Of a stretch of DNA of 50,240 nt, positions 43,304-50,240 are shown one piece after another (the stretch's first letter is position 1; the number at the start of each line of letters is the position of its first letter). The DNA is taken from NCBI GenBank assembly GCA_017694655.1, contig JADIMQ010000067.1, forward strand, positions 1-50,240, read 5' to 3'. Origin of the DNA: Candidatus Cryptobacteroides merdigallinarum (lineage in GTDB: Bacteria > Bacteroidota > Bacteroidia > Bacteroidales > UBA932). The notes beneath the pieces are model-generated. The model saw only the letters and a list, made by a program, of their open reading frames with translations. It did not search any database and was not told the origin of the DNA. Both the position numbers and the translations under genes were made by a program.

Positions 43304-45640
43304 ATGAAACCCTGGCTTCTTCTTGAATTAGTGCCGATACTTTCAGCCGCAGCCGTCTCCTGCGCCATGCGTACGGGGTCTCCGGCGGAAAATGCCCCGG
43401 ATTCCCCGGCGGACCATGTCTCCACCCTCACGGGGACACTCTCGGAATACGCCCTCTCCACGGGGAATACCTATCCTGCCACGGCTCTCCCGTGGGGAAT
43501 GAACTTCTGGACTCCCCAGACCGGGAAGATGGGGGACGGCTGGACATACCGTTACGACGCCCACCTGATCCGGGGATTCAAGCAGACCCACCAGCCTTCC
43601 CCATGGATAAACGACTACGGACAGTTCGCGATAATGCCGGTCAAGGATTTCTCGAAAGCCGACGAGGACTCCAGGGCAAGCTGGTTCTCGCACAAGTCCG
43701 AGACGGCCAGGCCCTATTATTACCAGGTCTATCTTGCCGACCACGACATCGACGTGGAGCTCGCCCCTGCTGAAAGGGCTGCGAGGTTCCGTTTCACCTA
43801 TCCCGAGAGCGCGACTTCCGGCATAGTCATAGACGCCTGCGACAGGGGGTCCTATATCAAGGTCATCCCAGGGACTAACACTGTAGTGGGCTACACCACG
43901 CGCAACAGTGGAGGGGTGCCGGAGAATTTCCGGAACTGGTTCGTTGTCAGGTTCGACAAGCCTGTCGAGGGCTTCGACCTTTACGACGGCCGCACCCTGA
44001 AGAAGACTGTCTCCGGGGAGGATGCCCTGGAGCCGGCGGAACTCAGCGCCGGGCATGCCGTCGCAGTAGTCCGTTTCCGGACATCCAGGAAAGAGGCCGT
44101 GAACGTGGAGGCGGCCTCGTCCTTCATTTCCGAAGCCCAGGCCTTCACCAACCTGGAGGAGGTTTCCGGCAAGACCTTCGAGACAGTCAAGTCCGAGGCC
44201 AGGGCACGCTGGAACGACGTGCTGGGCCGCATAAGGGTGGACGGAGGTACTGTAGACCAGTACAGGACGTTCTACTCCTGCCTTTACCGGAGCTTGCTTT
44301 TCCCGAGGAAGTTTTACGAGATAGACAAGGAAGGCAGGGTATTGCACTATAGCCCCTACAACGGGGAGGTCCGGGAAGGTTATCTCTATACCGATACCGG
44401 TTTCTGGGACACCTTCAGGGCGCTTTTCCCTCTCCTGAACCTGGTATATCCGTCGGTCAGCGCGGAAATCATGCAGGGGATGGTGAACATAGCCAGGGAA
44501 AACGACTTCCTGCCGGAATGGGCGAGTCCCGGGCACCGTGCCTGCATGGTCGGGAACAATTCGGCCTCGGTGGTGGCGGACGCCTATATGAAGGGTATCA
44601 TACCTGACAGTGACATCGGCACTCTGTACAGGGCGATAGTCTACGGGACGGAGCATGTCCACCCGGAGGTCGGCTCCACCGGCAGGATGGGGCATGAATA
44701 TTACAATGCCCTCGGATATATACCTTATGACTCCGGTATCAAAGAGAATGTCGCCAGGACCCTCGAATATTCTTATGACGACTGGTGCATCCTCCAGATA
44801 GCGAGGAAAATGGGCCGTCCGGAGGAGGAGCTCGGCAAATGGTCGTCGAGGACGATGAACTACAGGAATGTCTTCGACAAGGAGACAAGGCTGATGCGGG
44901 GAAGGAATGCCGACGGCAGCTTCCAGTCCCCGTTCAGCCCGTACAAATGGGGGGATGCCTTCACCGAGGGCAACTCCTGGCACTATACCTGGTCTGTCTT
45001 CCATGACATCCAGGGCCTGGCGGACCTGATGGGAGGCGACAGTGAGTTCTGCAGCATGCTCGACTCCGTGTTTGTGGTGCCGCCTGTCTATGATGATTCA
45101 TATTACGGGGTACGTATCCACGAGATTACCGAGATGCAGGTAGCCGATATGGGGAACTATGCCCACGGCAACCAGCCTGCCCAGCACATGATATATCTGT
45201 ACGATTATGCCGGTCAGCCGTGGAAGACGCAGTACTGGGCCAGGGAAGTGATGGACAGGCTGTACAGTGCCGCGCCCGACGGCTACTGCGGGGACGAGGA
45301 CAACGGGCAGACCTCGGCGTGGTATGTTTTCTCCGCTCTCGGGTTCTATCCCGTATGTCCGGGTTCCGACGAGTATGCCATAGGGTCGCCACTCTTCCGC
45401 AGGGCTGAAATAAGCCTTGAGAACGGCAGGTCCATAGTCATAGACGCAAGGGACAATTCTCCTGAAAACCGTTACATATCCTCGGTGAAGCTCGGCGGCA
45501 GGACCTGGGACAGGAACTACCTGAAGTACGGGGACCTGTCTGCCGGGGCGGTCGTCCGTTTCGATATGGCGGCAGAGCCGGACATGCACCGCGGCACATC
45601 CGGCTCTGCAAAGCCATCCTCCTTCTCTTCTGCGGAGTAG
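43304..45640 (+). CDS. GH92 alpha-1,2-mannosidase (BT3990-like)
   Basis: I choose ATG 43304 (MKPWLLLEL, 778 residues), because it places a lipobox (AVSC, Cys20) correctly; ATG 43259 overlaps the previous stop by one base but gives a poor signal. The acid is E555 (TEGNSWHYTW), the base region D664/D666 (GDEDNGQTSAW), and H606-E607 lies in RIHEITEM. All five positions sit exactly 22 residues after E533, D642, D644, H584 and E585 of B. thetaiotaomicron BT3990 (numbers from memory), where the His-Glu pair marks alpha-1,2 specificity. The loop GNQP (Q624) replaces GNEP. The gene ends 2 bp before the convergent pepT stop. Confidence 0.92.
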   Translation: MKPWLLLELVPILSAAAVSCAMRTGSPAENAPDSPADHVSTLTGTLSEYALSTGNTYPATALPWGMNFWTPQTGKMGDGWTYRYDAHLIRGFKQTHQPSPWINDYGQFAIMPVKDFSKADEDSRASWFSHKSETARPYYYQVYLADHDIDVELAPAERAARFRFTYPESATSGIVIDACDRGSYIKVIPGTNTVVGYTTRNSGGVPENFRNWFVVRFDKPVEGFDLYDGRTLKKTVSGEDALEPAELSAGHAVAVVRFRTSRKEAVNVEAASSFISEAQAFTNLEEVSGKTFETVKSEARARWNDVLGRIRVDGGTVDQYRTFYSCLYRSLLFPRKFYEIDKEGRVLHYSPYNGEVREGYLYTDTGFWDTFRALFPLLNLVYPSVSAEIMQGMVNIARENDFLPEWASPGHRACMVGNNSASVVADAYMKGIIPDSDIGTLYRAIVYGTEHVHPEVGSTGRMGHEYYNALGYIPYDSGIKENVARTLEYSYDDWCILQIARKMGRPEEELGKWSSRTMNYRNVFDKETRLMRGRNADGSFQSPFSPYKWGDAFTEGNSWHYTWSVFHDIQGLADLMGGDSEFCSMLDSVFVVPPVYDDSYYGVRIHEITEMQVADMGNYAHGNQPAQHMIYLYDYAGQPWKTQYWAREVMDRLYSAAPDGYCGDEDNGQTSAWYVFSALGFYPVCPGSDEYAIGSPLFRRAEISLENGRSIVIDARDNSPENRYISSVKLGGRTWDRNYLKYGDLSAGAVVRFDMAAEPDMHRGTSGSAKPSSFSSAE

Positions 45641-45642
45641 CC

Positions 45643-46869
45643 TTATTCCTCCCCGCAGAACCGGGAGATTATGTTCAGTATTACCTTGACGGCCTTCTCC
45701 ATGCTTTCCACCGGGACGAATTCCATCTTCCCGTGGAAGTTGTGGCCCCCGGCGAAGATGTTCGGGCACGGAAGCCCCATGAAGGAGAGGTTGGCGCCGT
45801 CTGTGCCTCCCCTGATAGGCCGGATTACCGGGGTTATACCCTCGTCTTCCATGGCCTTGACCGCCTTTTCTATTATGTGGTAGTGTGGCTCCACCTCTTT
45901 CCTCATGTTGTAATACTGGTGCCTTATCTCCACCGTGGCGGTTCCATCTCCGTATTTCCCGTTGATGAAGTCCACGCACTTCCTTATCGTTTCCTTCCTC
46001 TTTTCGAAGAGGCCGGTGTCATGGTCCCTGATTATGTATGAGAATTCGGCTTTCTCCACTGTCCCGTTGAAGCCGATGATGTGGAAGAATCCCTCGTAGC
46101 CGTCGGTGTGCTCGGGACGCTGGGCCGCCGGCAGGAGGGAATTAAGCTCCATGCCTATAAGGATGGCGTTCAGCATCTTGTCCTTGGCGTATCCCGGGTG
46201 TATGTTCCTGCCCTGGATGCGGACTGTGGCGGCAGCGGCGTTGAAGTTCTCGTACTCCAGCTCCCCTATCTTCCCTCCGTCCATGGTGTAGGCGTACTTT
46301 GCCCCGAATTTCTTCACGTCGAATTTCACGACCCCGCGGCCTATCTCCTCGTCAGGGGTGAACCCTATCTTTATTTCCCCGTGCATGAATTCCGGGTGTG
46401 ACGTCACGTATTCAGCCATGGACATGATTTCGGCTACCCCGGCCTTGTCGTCGGCCCCGAGCAGCGTGGTCCCGTCCGTGGTGATGAGGGTCTGCCCCTT
46501 GTATTCAGCCATTTCCGGGAAATCCTCCACTTTCAGGAAGAGGCCCGGGACACCCTTCAGCGGAATGTCACCTCCGTCGTAGCCGTGGATTATCTGCGGC
46601 TTGACATCCTTGCCGGATGCGTCCGGGGAAGTGTCCACATGGGCTATGAAACCGACTGCAGGGACATCCTTGCCGCAGTTCGACGGGATGGATGCCATCA
46701 CATAGCCGTATTCGTCGAGCTCCGCCTTTATCCCCATTCCCTCCAGCTCGCTCTTCAGCAGCTTCAGCAGGTCCAGCTGCCTGGCTGTGCTCGGCTGGCT
46801 TTCCGAATCAGGGTCCGACTGTGTGTCCACAGCCACGTACCTGAGGAATCTGTCTGTTACCTTTTCCAT
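45643..46869 (-). CDS. pepT: Peptidase T (tripeptide aminopeptidase, M20B)
   Basis: The 408-residue length equals that of PepT. Motifs are FIAHVDTSPD (zinc His and Asp), LLGADDKAGVAEI (bridging Asp), FTPDEEIGRG (catalytic and zinc Glu) and a C-terminal RGGTDGANLSFMGLPCPNIFAGGHNFHG with the last zinc His. It removes the N-terminal residue from tripeptides in the cytosol. It is in line with a ZIP metal transporter and an OPT transporter upstream on the same strand, although the 40-bp gap may hold its own start signals. A link between peptide uptake and zinc supply is plausible. Confidence 0.96.
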   Translation of the reverse strand: MEKVTDRFLRYVAVDTQSDPDSESQPSTARQLDLLKLLKSELEGMGIKAELDEYGYVMASIPSNCGKDVPAVGFIAHVDTSPDASGKDVKPQIIHGYDGGDIPLKGVPGLFLKVEDFPEMAEYKGQTLITTDGTTLLGADDKAGVAEIMSMAEYVTSHPEFMHGEIKIGFTPDEEIGRGVVKFDVKKFGAKYAYTMDGGKIGELEYENFNAAAATVRIQGRNIHPGYAKDKMLNAILIGMELNSLLPAAQRPEHTDGYEGFFHIIGFNGTVEKAEFSYIIRDHDTGLFEKRKETIRKCVDFINGKYGDGTATVEIRHQYYNMRKEVEPHYHIIEKAVKAMEDEGITPVIRPIRGGTDGANLSFMGLPCPNIFAGGHNFHGKMEFVPVESMEKAVKVILNIISRFCGEE

Positions 46870-46909
46870 AATCTTTATTTTAACTCAGTTCAAAATCAAC
46901 CTGGCCCTC

Positions 46910-47746
46910 CTAAAGAAGGAGGAGGCTTACGGCCATTATGGCCATTCCCGAGACCACCCCGGCAATCGCCACATGGTGCTTTCCGTATTTCTCTGCCGTC
47001 GGCAGCAGCTCGTCCAGGGAAATGTAGACCATGATTCCGGCCACGGCCGAAAGGATGAGGGGGAATGCCGCCCCTCCGTCCTGGATCTGTAGCCCGGAAA
47101 CTGCGGTCACCCCATAGCATATCGCCGCCCCGACCGGCTCTGTCAGTCCCGACAGTGTCGCATAGAGCAGGGCCCTTGTCTTGCTCCTGGTCGCATAGAA
47201 TATCGGTATGGCCACAGCAATCCCTTCCGGGATGTTGTGTACCGCTATCGCGAAGGTTATACCGGCGCCCATCTGCGGGTCGTTCAGCGCCCCTACGAAG
47301 GTGGCCATCCCTTCCGGGAAGTTGTGGATGGCAATGGCTAGGGCCGACATTATCCCAAGTTTCTTCAGGGCATCCTTTCCCTCGTGCTCCGACTGGAGTA
47401 TCATTTCGGTAGCAGCGTTCCTCGTGTCGAGGGTGAGTCCGGACGCCTCGTGCGGATTCTCGTATTCAGGCACGAGGAAGTCTATGAGGGTGATTATCCC
47501 CATACCGACGAAGAATGCAAGCACGACGGCCGCCCTGCCATTGTCCCAGGTCTGGACTATGGCCTCCTGTGCCTCCGGATAGAGCTCAGCGAGGGATATG
47601 AATATCATGACTCCCGCGGACAGCCCGAGCGCCCCTGCCAGAAAATTGCTGCTCAGCTTTTTCTTGAACAGTATGAGGGCTCCCCCGAGGCCTGTGGCGG
47701 CCCCGGCTACCAGCGTCAGAAGCAGTGCGGTGAGAATCGGTTCCAT
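46910..47746 (-). CDS. ZIP family divalent metal transporter (ZupT-like)
   Basis: The 278-residue protein has eight hydrophobic segments. Transmembrane helices 4 and 5 carry the metal-binding signatures HNFPEGMATFVGAL and HNIPEGIAVAIP. This is the GufA/ZupT branch, which imports zinc and other divalent metals across the inner membrane. It starts 9 bp after the stop of the OPT gene upstream and is followed by pepT, all on the minus strand. A small stem (CCTCC/GGAGG, 46905-46921) overlaps the stop but has no U-run. Confidence 0.93.
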   Translation of the reverse strand: MEPILTALLLTLVAGAATGLGGALILFKKKLSSNFLAGALGLSAGVMIFISLAELYPEAQEAIVQTWDNGRAAVVLAFFVGMGIITLIDFLVPEYENPHEASGLTLDTRNAATEMILQSEHEGKDALKKLGIMSALAIAIHNFPEGMATFVGALNDPQMGAGITFAIAVHNIPEGIAVAIPIFYATRSKTRALLYATLSGLTEPVGAAICYGVTAVSGLQIQDGGAAFPLILSAVAGIMVYISLDELLPTAEKYGKHHVAIAGVVSGMAIMAVSLLLL

Positions 47747-47755
47747 TTCCTATGT

Positions 47756-49744
47756 TCAGGCCGCTGGATCCTTCCTGGCCTTGAGGGATGATACTATGAT
47801 GTAAGTTATTATGAGGATATACGGTATTATTGCAACAGGCTCCGTCCATACCGACGGCGCGATGTACCAGTCTATGTCAGCGAATTTCAGGATGGCGCTC
47901 ACTACACCCATGAGGGCGCCGCCGGCTATGAACCCGGAGGCTATGAGGGTCCCTTTCTCCATCCTGGCACTGTTCACGCCGGCATCCTTGCTCCTGCTGC
48001 CGACAAACCAGGATATGGCCCCGCCCACAAGCATCGGGAGGTTAAGGTCGAGAGGTATGAACATACCCAGGGCGAATGCGAGTGCCGGCACCTTGAACCA
48101 GTTCAGGACAAGGGCTATGACTGCCCCGATGCCGTACATCAGCCACGGTGCGCTGCCCCCGTTCATCATCGGCTCTATGACTGCGGCCATCGCGTTGGCC
48201 TGCGGGGCCACGAGGGCGTCTTCCCCGGTGAATCCGTATGTCTTGTTGAGCACAAGCATGACCCCGCCGACAGTGGCGGCTGCCACGAGGGTCCCGAGGA
48301 GCTTCCAGCTTTCCTGCTTCCTCGGTGTGGACCCTATCCAGTATCCTATTTTCAGGTCGGTGACGAAGGCTCCTGCAACTGAGAGGGCCGTGCAGACCAC
48401 TCCTCCTATTATAAGGGCAGCCGTCATCCCGGCCGTCCCTTTAAGCCCGGCTGCGACCATGACTATAGAGGCGAGTATAAGGGTCATGAGGGTCATCCCG
48501 CTTACAGGGTTGGTCCCTACTATGGCAATGGCGTTGGCTGCCACCGTCGTGAACAGGAAGGCTATAATCCCCACGACCAGTACCCCTATGACTGCGTGCC
48601 AGATATTGTCCAGTACCCCGAACGCAAAGAAAAGGAAGACTGCGGCAAGAGTGATGCATATACCGGCGATGACTATCTTCATAGAGATATCCCTCTGGGT
48701 CCTTTCCGTTTCTGTGGCTTCCCTTGATTTTTTCCTGCTGAACTCGCCGGCGGCAAGCCCCAGGGCCGACTTTATCACCCCGAAGGATTTCACAATGCCG
48801 ATTATCCCGGCCGTCGCAATTCCTCCTATGCCTATGTGGCGGGCATATTCCGAGAAGATTTCCTCGGCGGAAAGCTGGGATACCGTACTCTTTATGCCGG
48901 TGTTCATGAGGTCTATGACTTCAGGCCCCCAGATGAGGTTCATGAGGGGGATTATGACGAACCATACCAGGAAGCTGCCGCAGCAGATTACCAGGGCATA
49001 CTTCAGCCCGACTATATATCCGAGCCCGAGGACTGCCGCGCCAGTGTTCAGCTTGAAGACCAGCTTGGCCTTTTCAGCGACGGCTTCCCCGAAGGGGAGT
49101 ATCCTCGAGGTTATGGTGTCGCTCCAGAGTCCGAATGTGGACACGATGAAGTCGTAGAGTCCTCCGGCGAGCCCGCTGATGAGAAGGGTCTTGGCCCCCT
49201 TGCCCCCGTTTTCCCCGCTGACGAGGACCTGGGTGGTCGCCGTGGCTTCAGGGAATGGGTATTTCCCGTGCATTTCCTTCACGAAGTATTTCCTGAAAGG
49301 TATCAGGAAGAGGATCCCGAGTATACCTCCGAGGAGGGAGGAGAAGAAGACCTTGGTGAAATCCACGGTAAGTTCAGGGTATTTCGCCTGGAGGATATAC
49401 AGGGCCGGGAGTGTGAAGATGGCTCCGGCGACTATGGCTCCCGAACAGGAGCCTATGGACTGTATCATCACGTTCTCCCCGAGGGCATTCTTCCGACCCA
49501 GTGCGCTCGAGAGGCCGACGGCTATGATGGCTATGGGGATTGCCGCCTCGAATACCTGCCCTACCTTCAGCCCGAGGTAGGCTGCCGCAGCGGAGAATAT
49601 CACCGTCATGACAAGGCCTATGCACACGGACCAGAGGGTGACTTCCGGATAGTTCCTTTCCGGGGAAAGGAGCGGTGTGTATTTTTCTCCAGGTTTCAGC
49701 TCCCTGTGAGCGTTCTCGGGTAATTTCTTCTGTGTCTCTTCCAT
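47756..49744 (-). CDS. OPT family oligopeptide transporter
   Basis: I start at ATG 49744 (662 residues); a TTG at 49771 adds nine residues of no clear value. After a hydrophilic N-terminus (LSPERNYPEVT) there are about 14-16 membrane segments. The opening LWSVCIGLVMTVIFSAAAAYLGLKVG is typical of bacterial OPT/YSL proteins, as are GGLYDFIVSTFGLW and NPVSGMTLMTLILAS. The family moves small peptides or metal chelates with protons. With pepT and a ZIP transporter downstream, import of peptides, possibly with metal, is the natural reading. The ligand is inferred. Confidence 0.93.
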   Translation of the reverse strand: MEETQKKLPENAHRELKPGEKYTPLLSPERNYPEVTLWSVCIGLVMTVIFSAAAAYLGLKVGQVFEAAIPIAIIAVGLSSALGRKNALGENVMIQSIGSCSGAIVAGAIFTLPALYILQAKYPELTVDFTKVFFSSLLGGILGILFLIPFRKYFVKEMHGKYPFPEATATTQVLVSGENGGKGAKTLLISGLAGGLYDFIVSTFGLWSDTITSRILPFGEAVAEKAKLVFKLNTGAAVLGLGYIVGLKYALVICCGSFLVWFVIIPLMNLIWGPEVIDLMNTGIKSTVSQLSAEEIFSEYARHIGIGGIATAGIIGIVKSFGVIKSALGLAAGEFSRKKSREATETERTQRDISMKIVIAGICITLAAVFLFFAFGVLDNIWHAVIGVLVVGIIAFLFTTVAANAIAIVGTNPVSGMTLMTLILASIVMVAAGLKGTAGMTAALIIGGVVCTALSVAGAFVTDLKIGYWIGSTPRKQESWKLLGTLVAAATVGGVMLVLNKTYGFTGEDALVAPQANAMAAVIEPMMNGGSAPWLMYGIGAVIALVLNWFKVPALAFALGMFIPLDLNLPMLVGGAISWFVGSRSKDAGVNSARMEKGTLIASGFIAGGALMGVVSAILKFADIDWYIAPSVWTEPVAIIPYILIITYIIVSSLKARKDPAA

Positions 49745-49897
49745 TTTCAGTCTGTCCTTTAGGGATTGCAACCTGCAAACTTACATATAAATTTCCGGTT
49801 TCAGCACCGTCCGGACAAAAAAGTCTGGAAGCGGGGCCTGTCCGGCAGGAATGGGCGCCTGTGGCGCAGTCCGGCGGATCCGTTGTCTATGGATCGA

Positions 49898-49936
49898 TGC
49901 CAGGTATGCCTGCCAGGTATGCCTGCCAGGTATGCC
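49898..49936 (+). repeat. Three tandem 13-bp repeats
   Basis: TGCCAGGTATGCC occurs three times without change (49898-49910, 49911-49923, 49924-49936). The array ends 32 bp upstream of the rRNA promoter -33 box. The unit is partly self-complementary (GGCATACC/GGTATGCC across unit junctions), so it could bind a protein or form a cruciform. Confidence 0.85.
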
Positions 49937-49968
49937 CAGACAAAAAATCCGAAAAATATTCAAAAAAA

Positions 49969-49999
49969 TTTGGAAGTATTTAAAAAGTCCGTATCTTTG
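49969..49999 (+). promoter_or_regulatory. Promoter of the 23S rRNA unit
   Basis: TTTG (49969-49972), 19-base spacer, TATCTTTG (49992-49999): complete Bacteroidota -33/-7 match. An A-rich tract (49942-49968) directly upstream resembles an UP element. It lies about 135 bp before the 23S 5' end. Confidence 0.8.
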
Positions 50000-50077
50000 C
50001 AGCCCGTTTCAGAAAAAACGGAAGTTCATTGACAATACTGGGAACAGATAACGAGGTAAGCGAAAGAGAAGGATAGG

Positions 50078-50119
50078 CATGCGGGGAATTCCCGCATGGA
50101 CCCGCGCGAAGGGCGCGGG
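50078..50119 (+). other. Two strong hairpins in the 23S leader
   Basis: CATGCGGG (50078-50085) pairs with CCCGCATG (50091-50098), loop GAATT. CCCGCGC (50101-50107) pairs with GCGCGGG (50113-50119). They end about 15 bases before the mature 23S 5' end and may guide processing. Confidence 0.65.
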
Positions 50120-50134
50120 GGACATCACAGAGGT

Positions 50135-50240
50135 GAAGAAATCAAGAAGGGCGGACGGTGGATGCCTAGGCTTCCGGAGGCGAAGAAGGACGTGGACAGC
50201 TGCGAAAAGCCCCGGGGAACTGCAACGAGTTTCGATCCGG
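50135..50240 (+). rRNA. 23S ribosomal RNA, 5' part, truncated by window end
   Basis: ACGGTGGATGCCTAGGC (50155-50171) is the conserved 23S 5' segment, followed by GGAGGCGAAGAAGGACGTG and CTGCGAAAAGCC. Aligning with E. coli 23S puts base 1 near 50135, within a few bases. Only about 105 bases are inside the window. The gene is not preceded by a 16S gene or a spacer with tRNA-Ile/Ala. Confidence 0.93.

Larger units (their letters stand above)
49745..50134. other. Intergenic region between OPT gene and 23S rRNA
   Basis: This 390-bp gap contains no ORF with a recognisable product, no 16S rRNA end and no tRNA that I can fold. From 49745 to about 49890 I see no clear structure. The triple repeat, promoter and leader hairpins are listed separately. 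GTTCATTGACAATACTG (50024-50040) resembles the conserved segment that precedes rRNA genes in Bacteroidales, consistent with an anti-termination or processing leader. Confidence 0.6.

Noticed and set aside
45158..45190. Gln624 of the third GH92 (GNQP) as a lost catalytic acid, which would predict a mannose-1-phosphate-6-mannose hydrolase
   Set aside because: Spacing to the base region and to the His-Glu pair shows that the catalytic acid is E555 in TEGNSW, which is retained. Q624 is in a different loop.
41976..45979. Minus-strand frames of 293-553 residues opposite the GH92/GH125 genes and pepT
   Set aside because: They overlap conserved enzyme domains and show no start context or family resemblance.
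46905..46921. Terminator after the ZIP transporter gene
   Set aside because: The 5-bp stem overlaps the stop codon but no run of T follows on the minus strand.
49898..49936. CRISPR-like array
   Set aside because: The 13-bp units are directly joined with no spacers, and no cas genes are present.
49745..50134. tRNA-Ile or tRNA-Ala in the region before 23S
   Set aside because: I could not find a T-loop GTTCGANTC motif or a cloverleaf there; the hairpins present have no anticodon arm.

Overview
The window is a chromosomal segment of a high-GC member of the Bacteroidales. Evidence for this is SusC/SusD pairs, FecR with a SusC that carries an STN domain, fimbrillin and DUF5689/DUF1735 lipoproteins, TTTG-N19/20-TAnnTTTG promoters, and the 23S rRNA 5' end. 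A Rikenellaceae/Alistipes-like host would fit, but the genus is inference. Almost all of the window is coding. No tRNA, CRISPR array, prophage or transposase gene was seen.

Region 1 (1-6239, +): a secreted nucleic-acid-processing cluster. It holds a truncated NUC1-type endonuclease, an endonuclease/exonuclease/phosphatase (EEP) protein, a TonB-dependent receptor with no SusD partner, and a DUF5689 lipoprotein.

Region 2 (6264-24500): mostly housekeeping. An M3 peptidase sits behind a promoter with two palindromic operator-like sites. Then come a minus-strand gpmI-ROK kinase-manA operon, rnr, an S41 protease, rdgB-recO, a U32 protein, a polyprenyl synthase, rsgA, a MATE exporter, a fimbrillin-like lipoprotein and an ECF sigma factor.

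Region 3 (23904-45640): a polysaccharide utilization locus for high-mannose N-glycans. Regulators are the ECF sigma and a divergent FecR. Surface parts are SusC, SusD, a GH18-like protein without the catalytic Glu, a DUF1735-LamG protein and an active-looking GH18 endoglycosidase. Inner parts are an MFS transporter, a GH130 phosphorylase and three GH92 proteins, one fused to a GH125 domain. In the model, GH18 releases the glycan, SusCD imports it, GH92/GH125 remove alpha-1,2/1,3/1,6 mannose, MFS imports Man-beta-1,4-GlcNAc and GH130 phosphorolyses it. Free mannose could be used by the ROK kinase and ManA of region 2. No sialidase, fucosidase, galactosidase or hexosaminidase is present, which favours high-mannose over complex glycans. 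A MITE-like element of about 220 bp with terminal inverted repeats and a target duplication lies inside this locus, and a shortened relative lies at 19.2 kb.

Region 4 (45643-49744, -): peptidase T, a ZIP metal transporter and an OPT-family oligopeptide transporter.

Region 5 (49745-50240): an intergenic region with a 13-bp triple repeat, a strong rRNA-type promoter, a hairpin-rich leader and the first ~105 bases of a 23S rRNA gene. No 16S gene or tRNA lies directly upstream, so this 23S gene appears to be unlinked from 16S.
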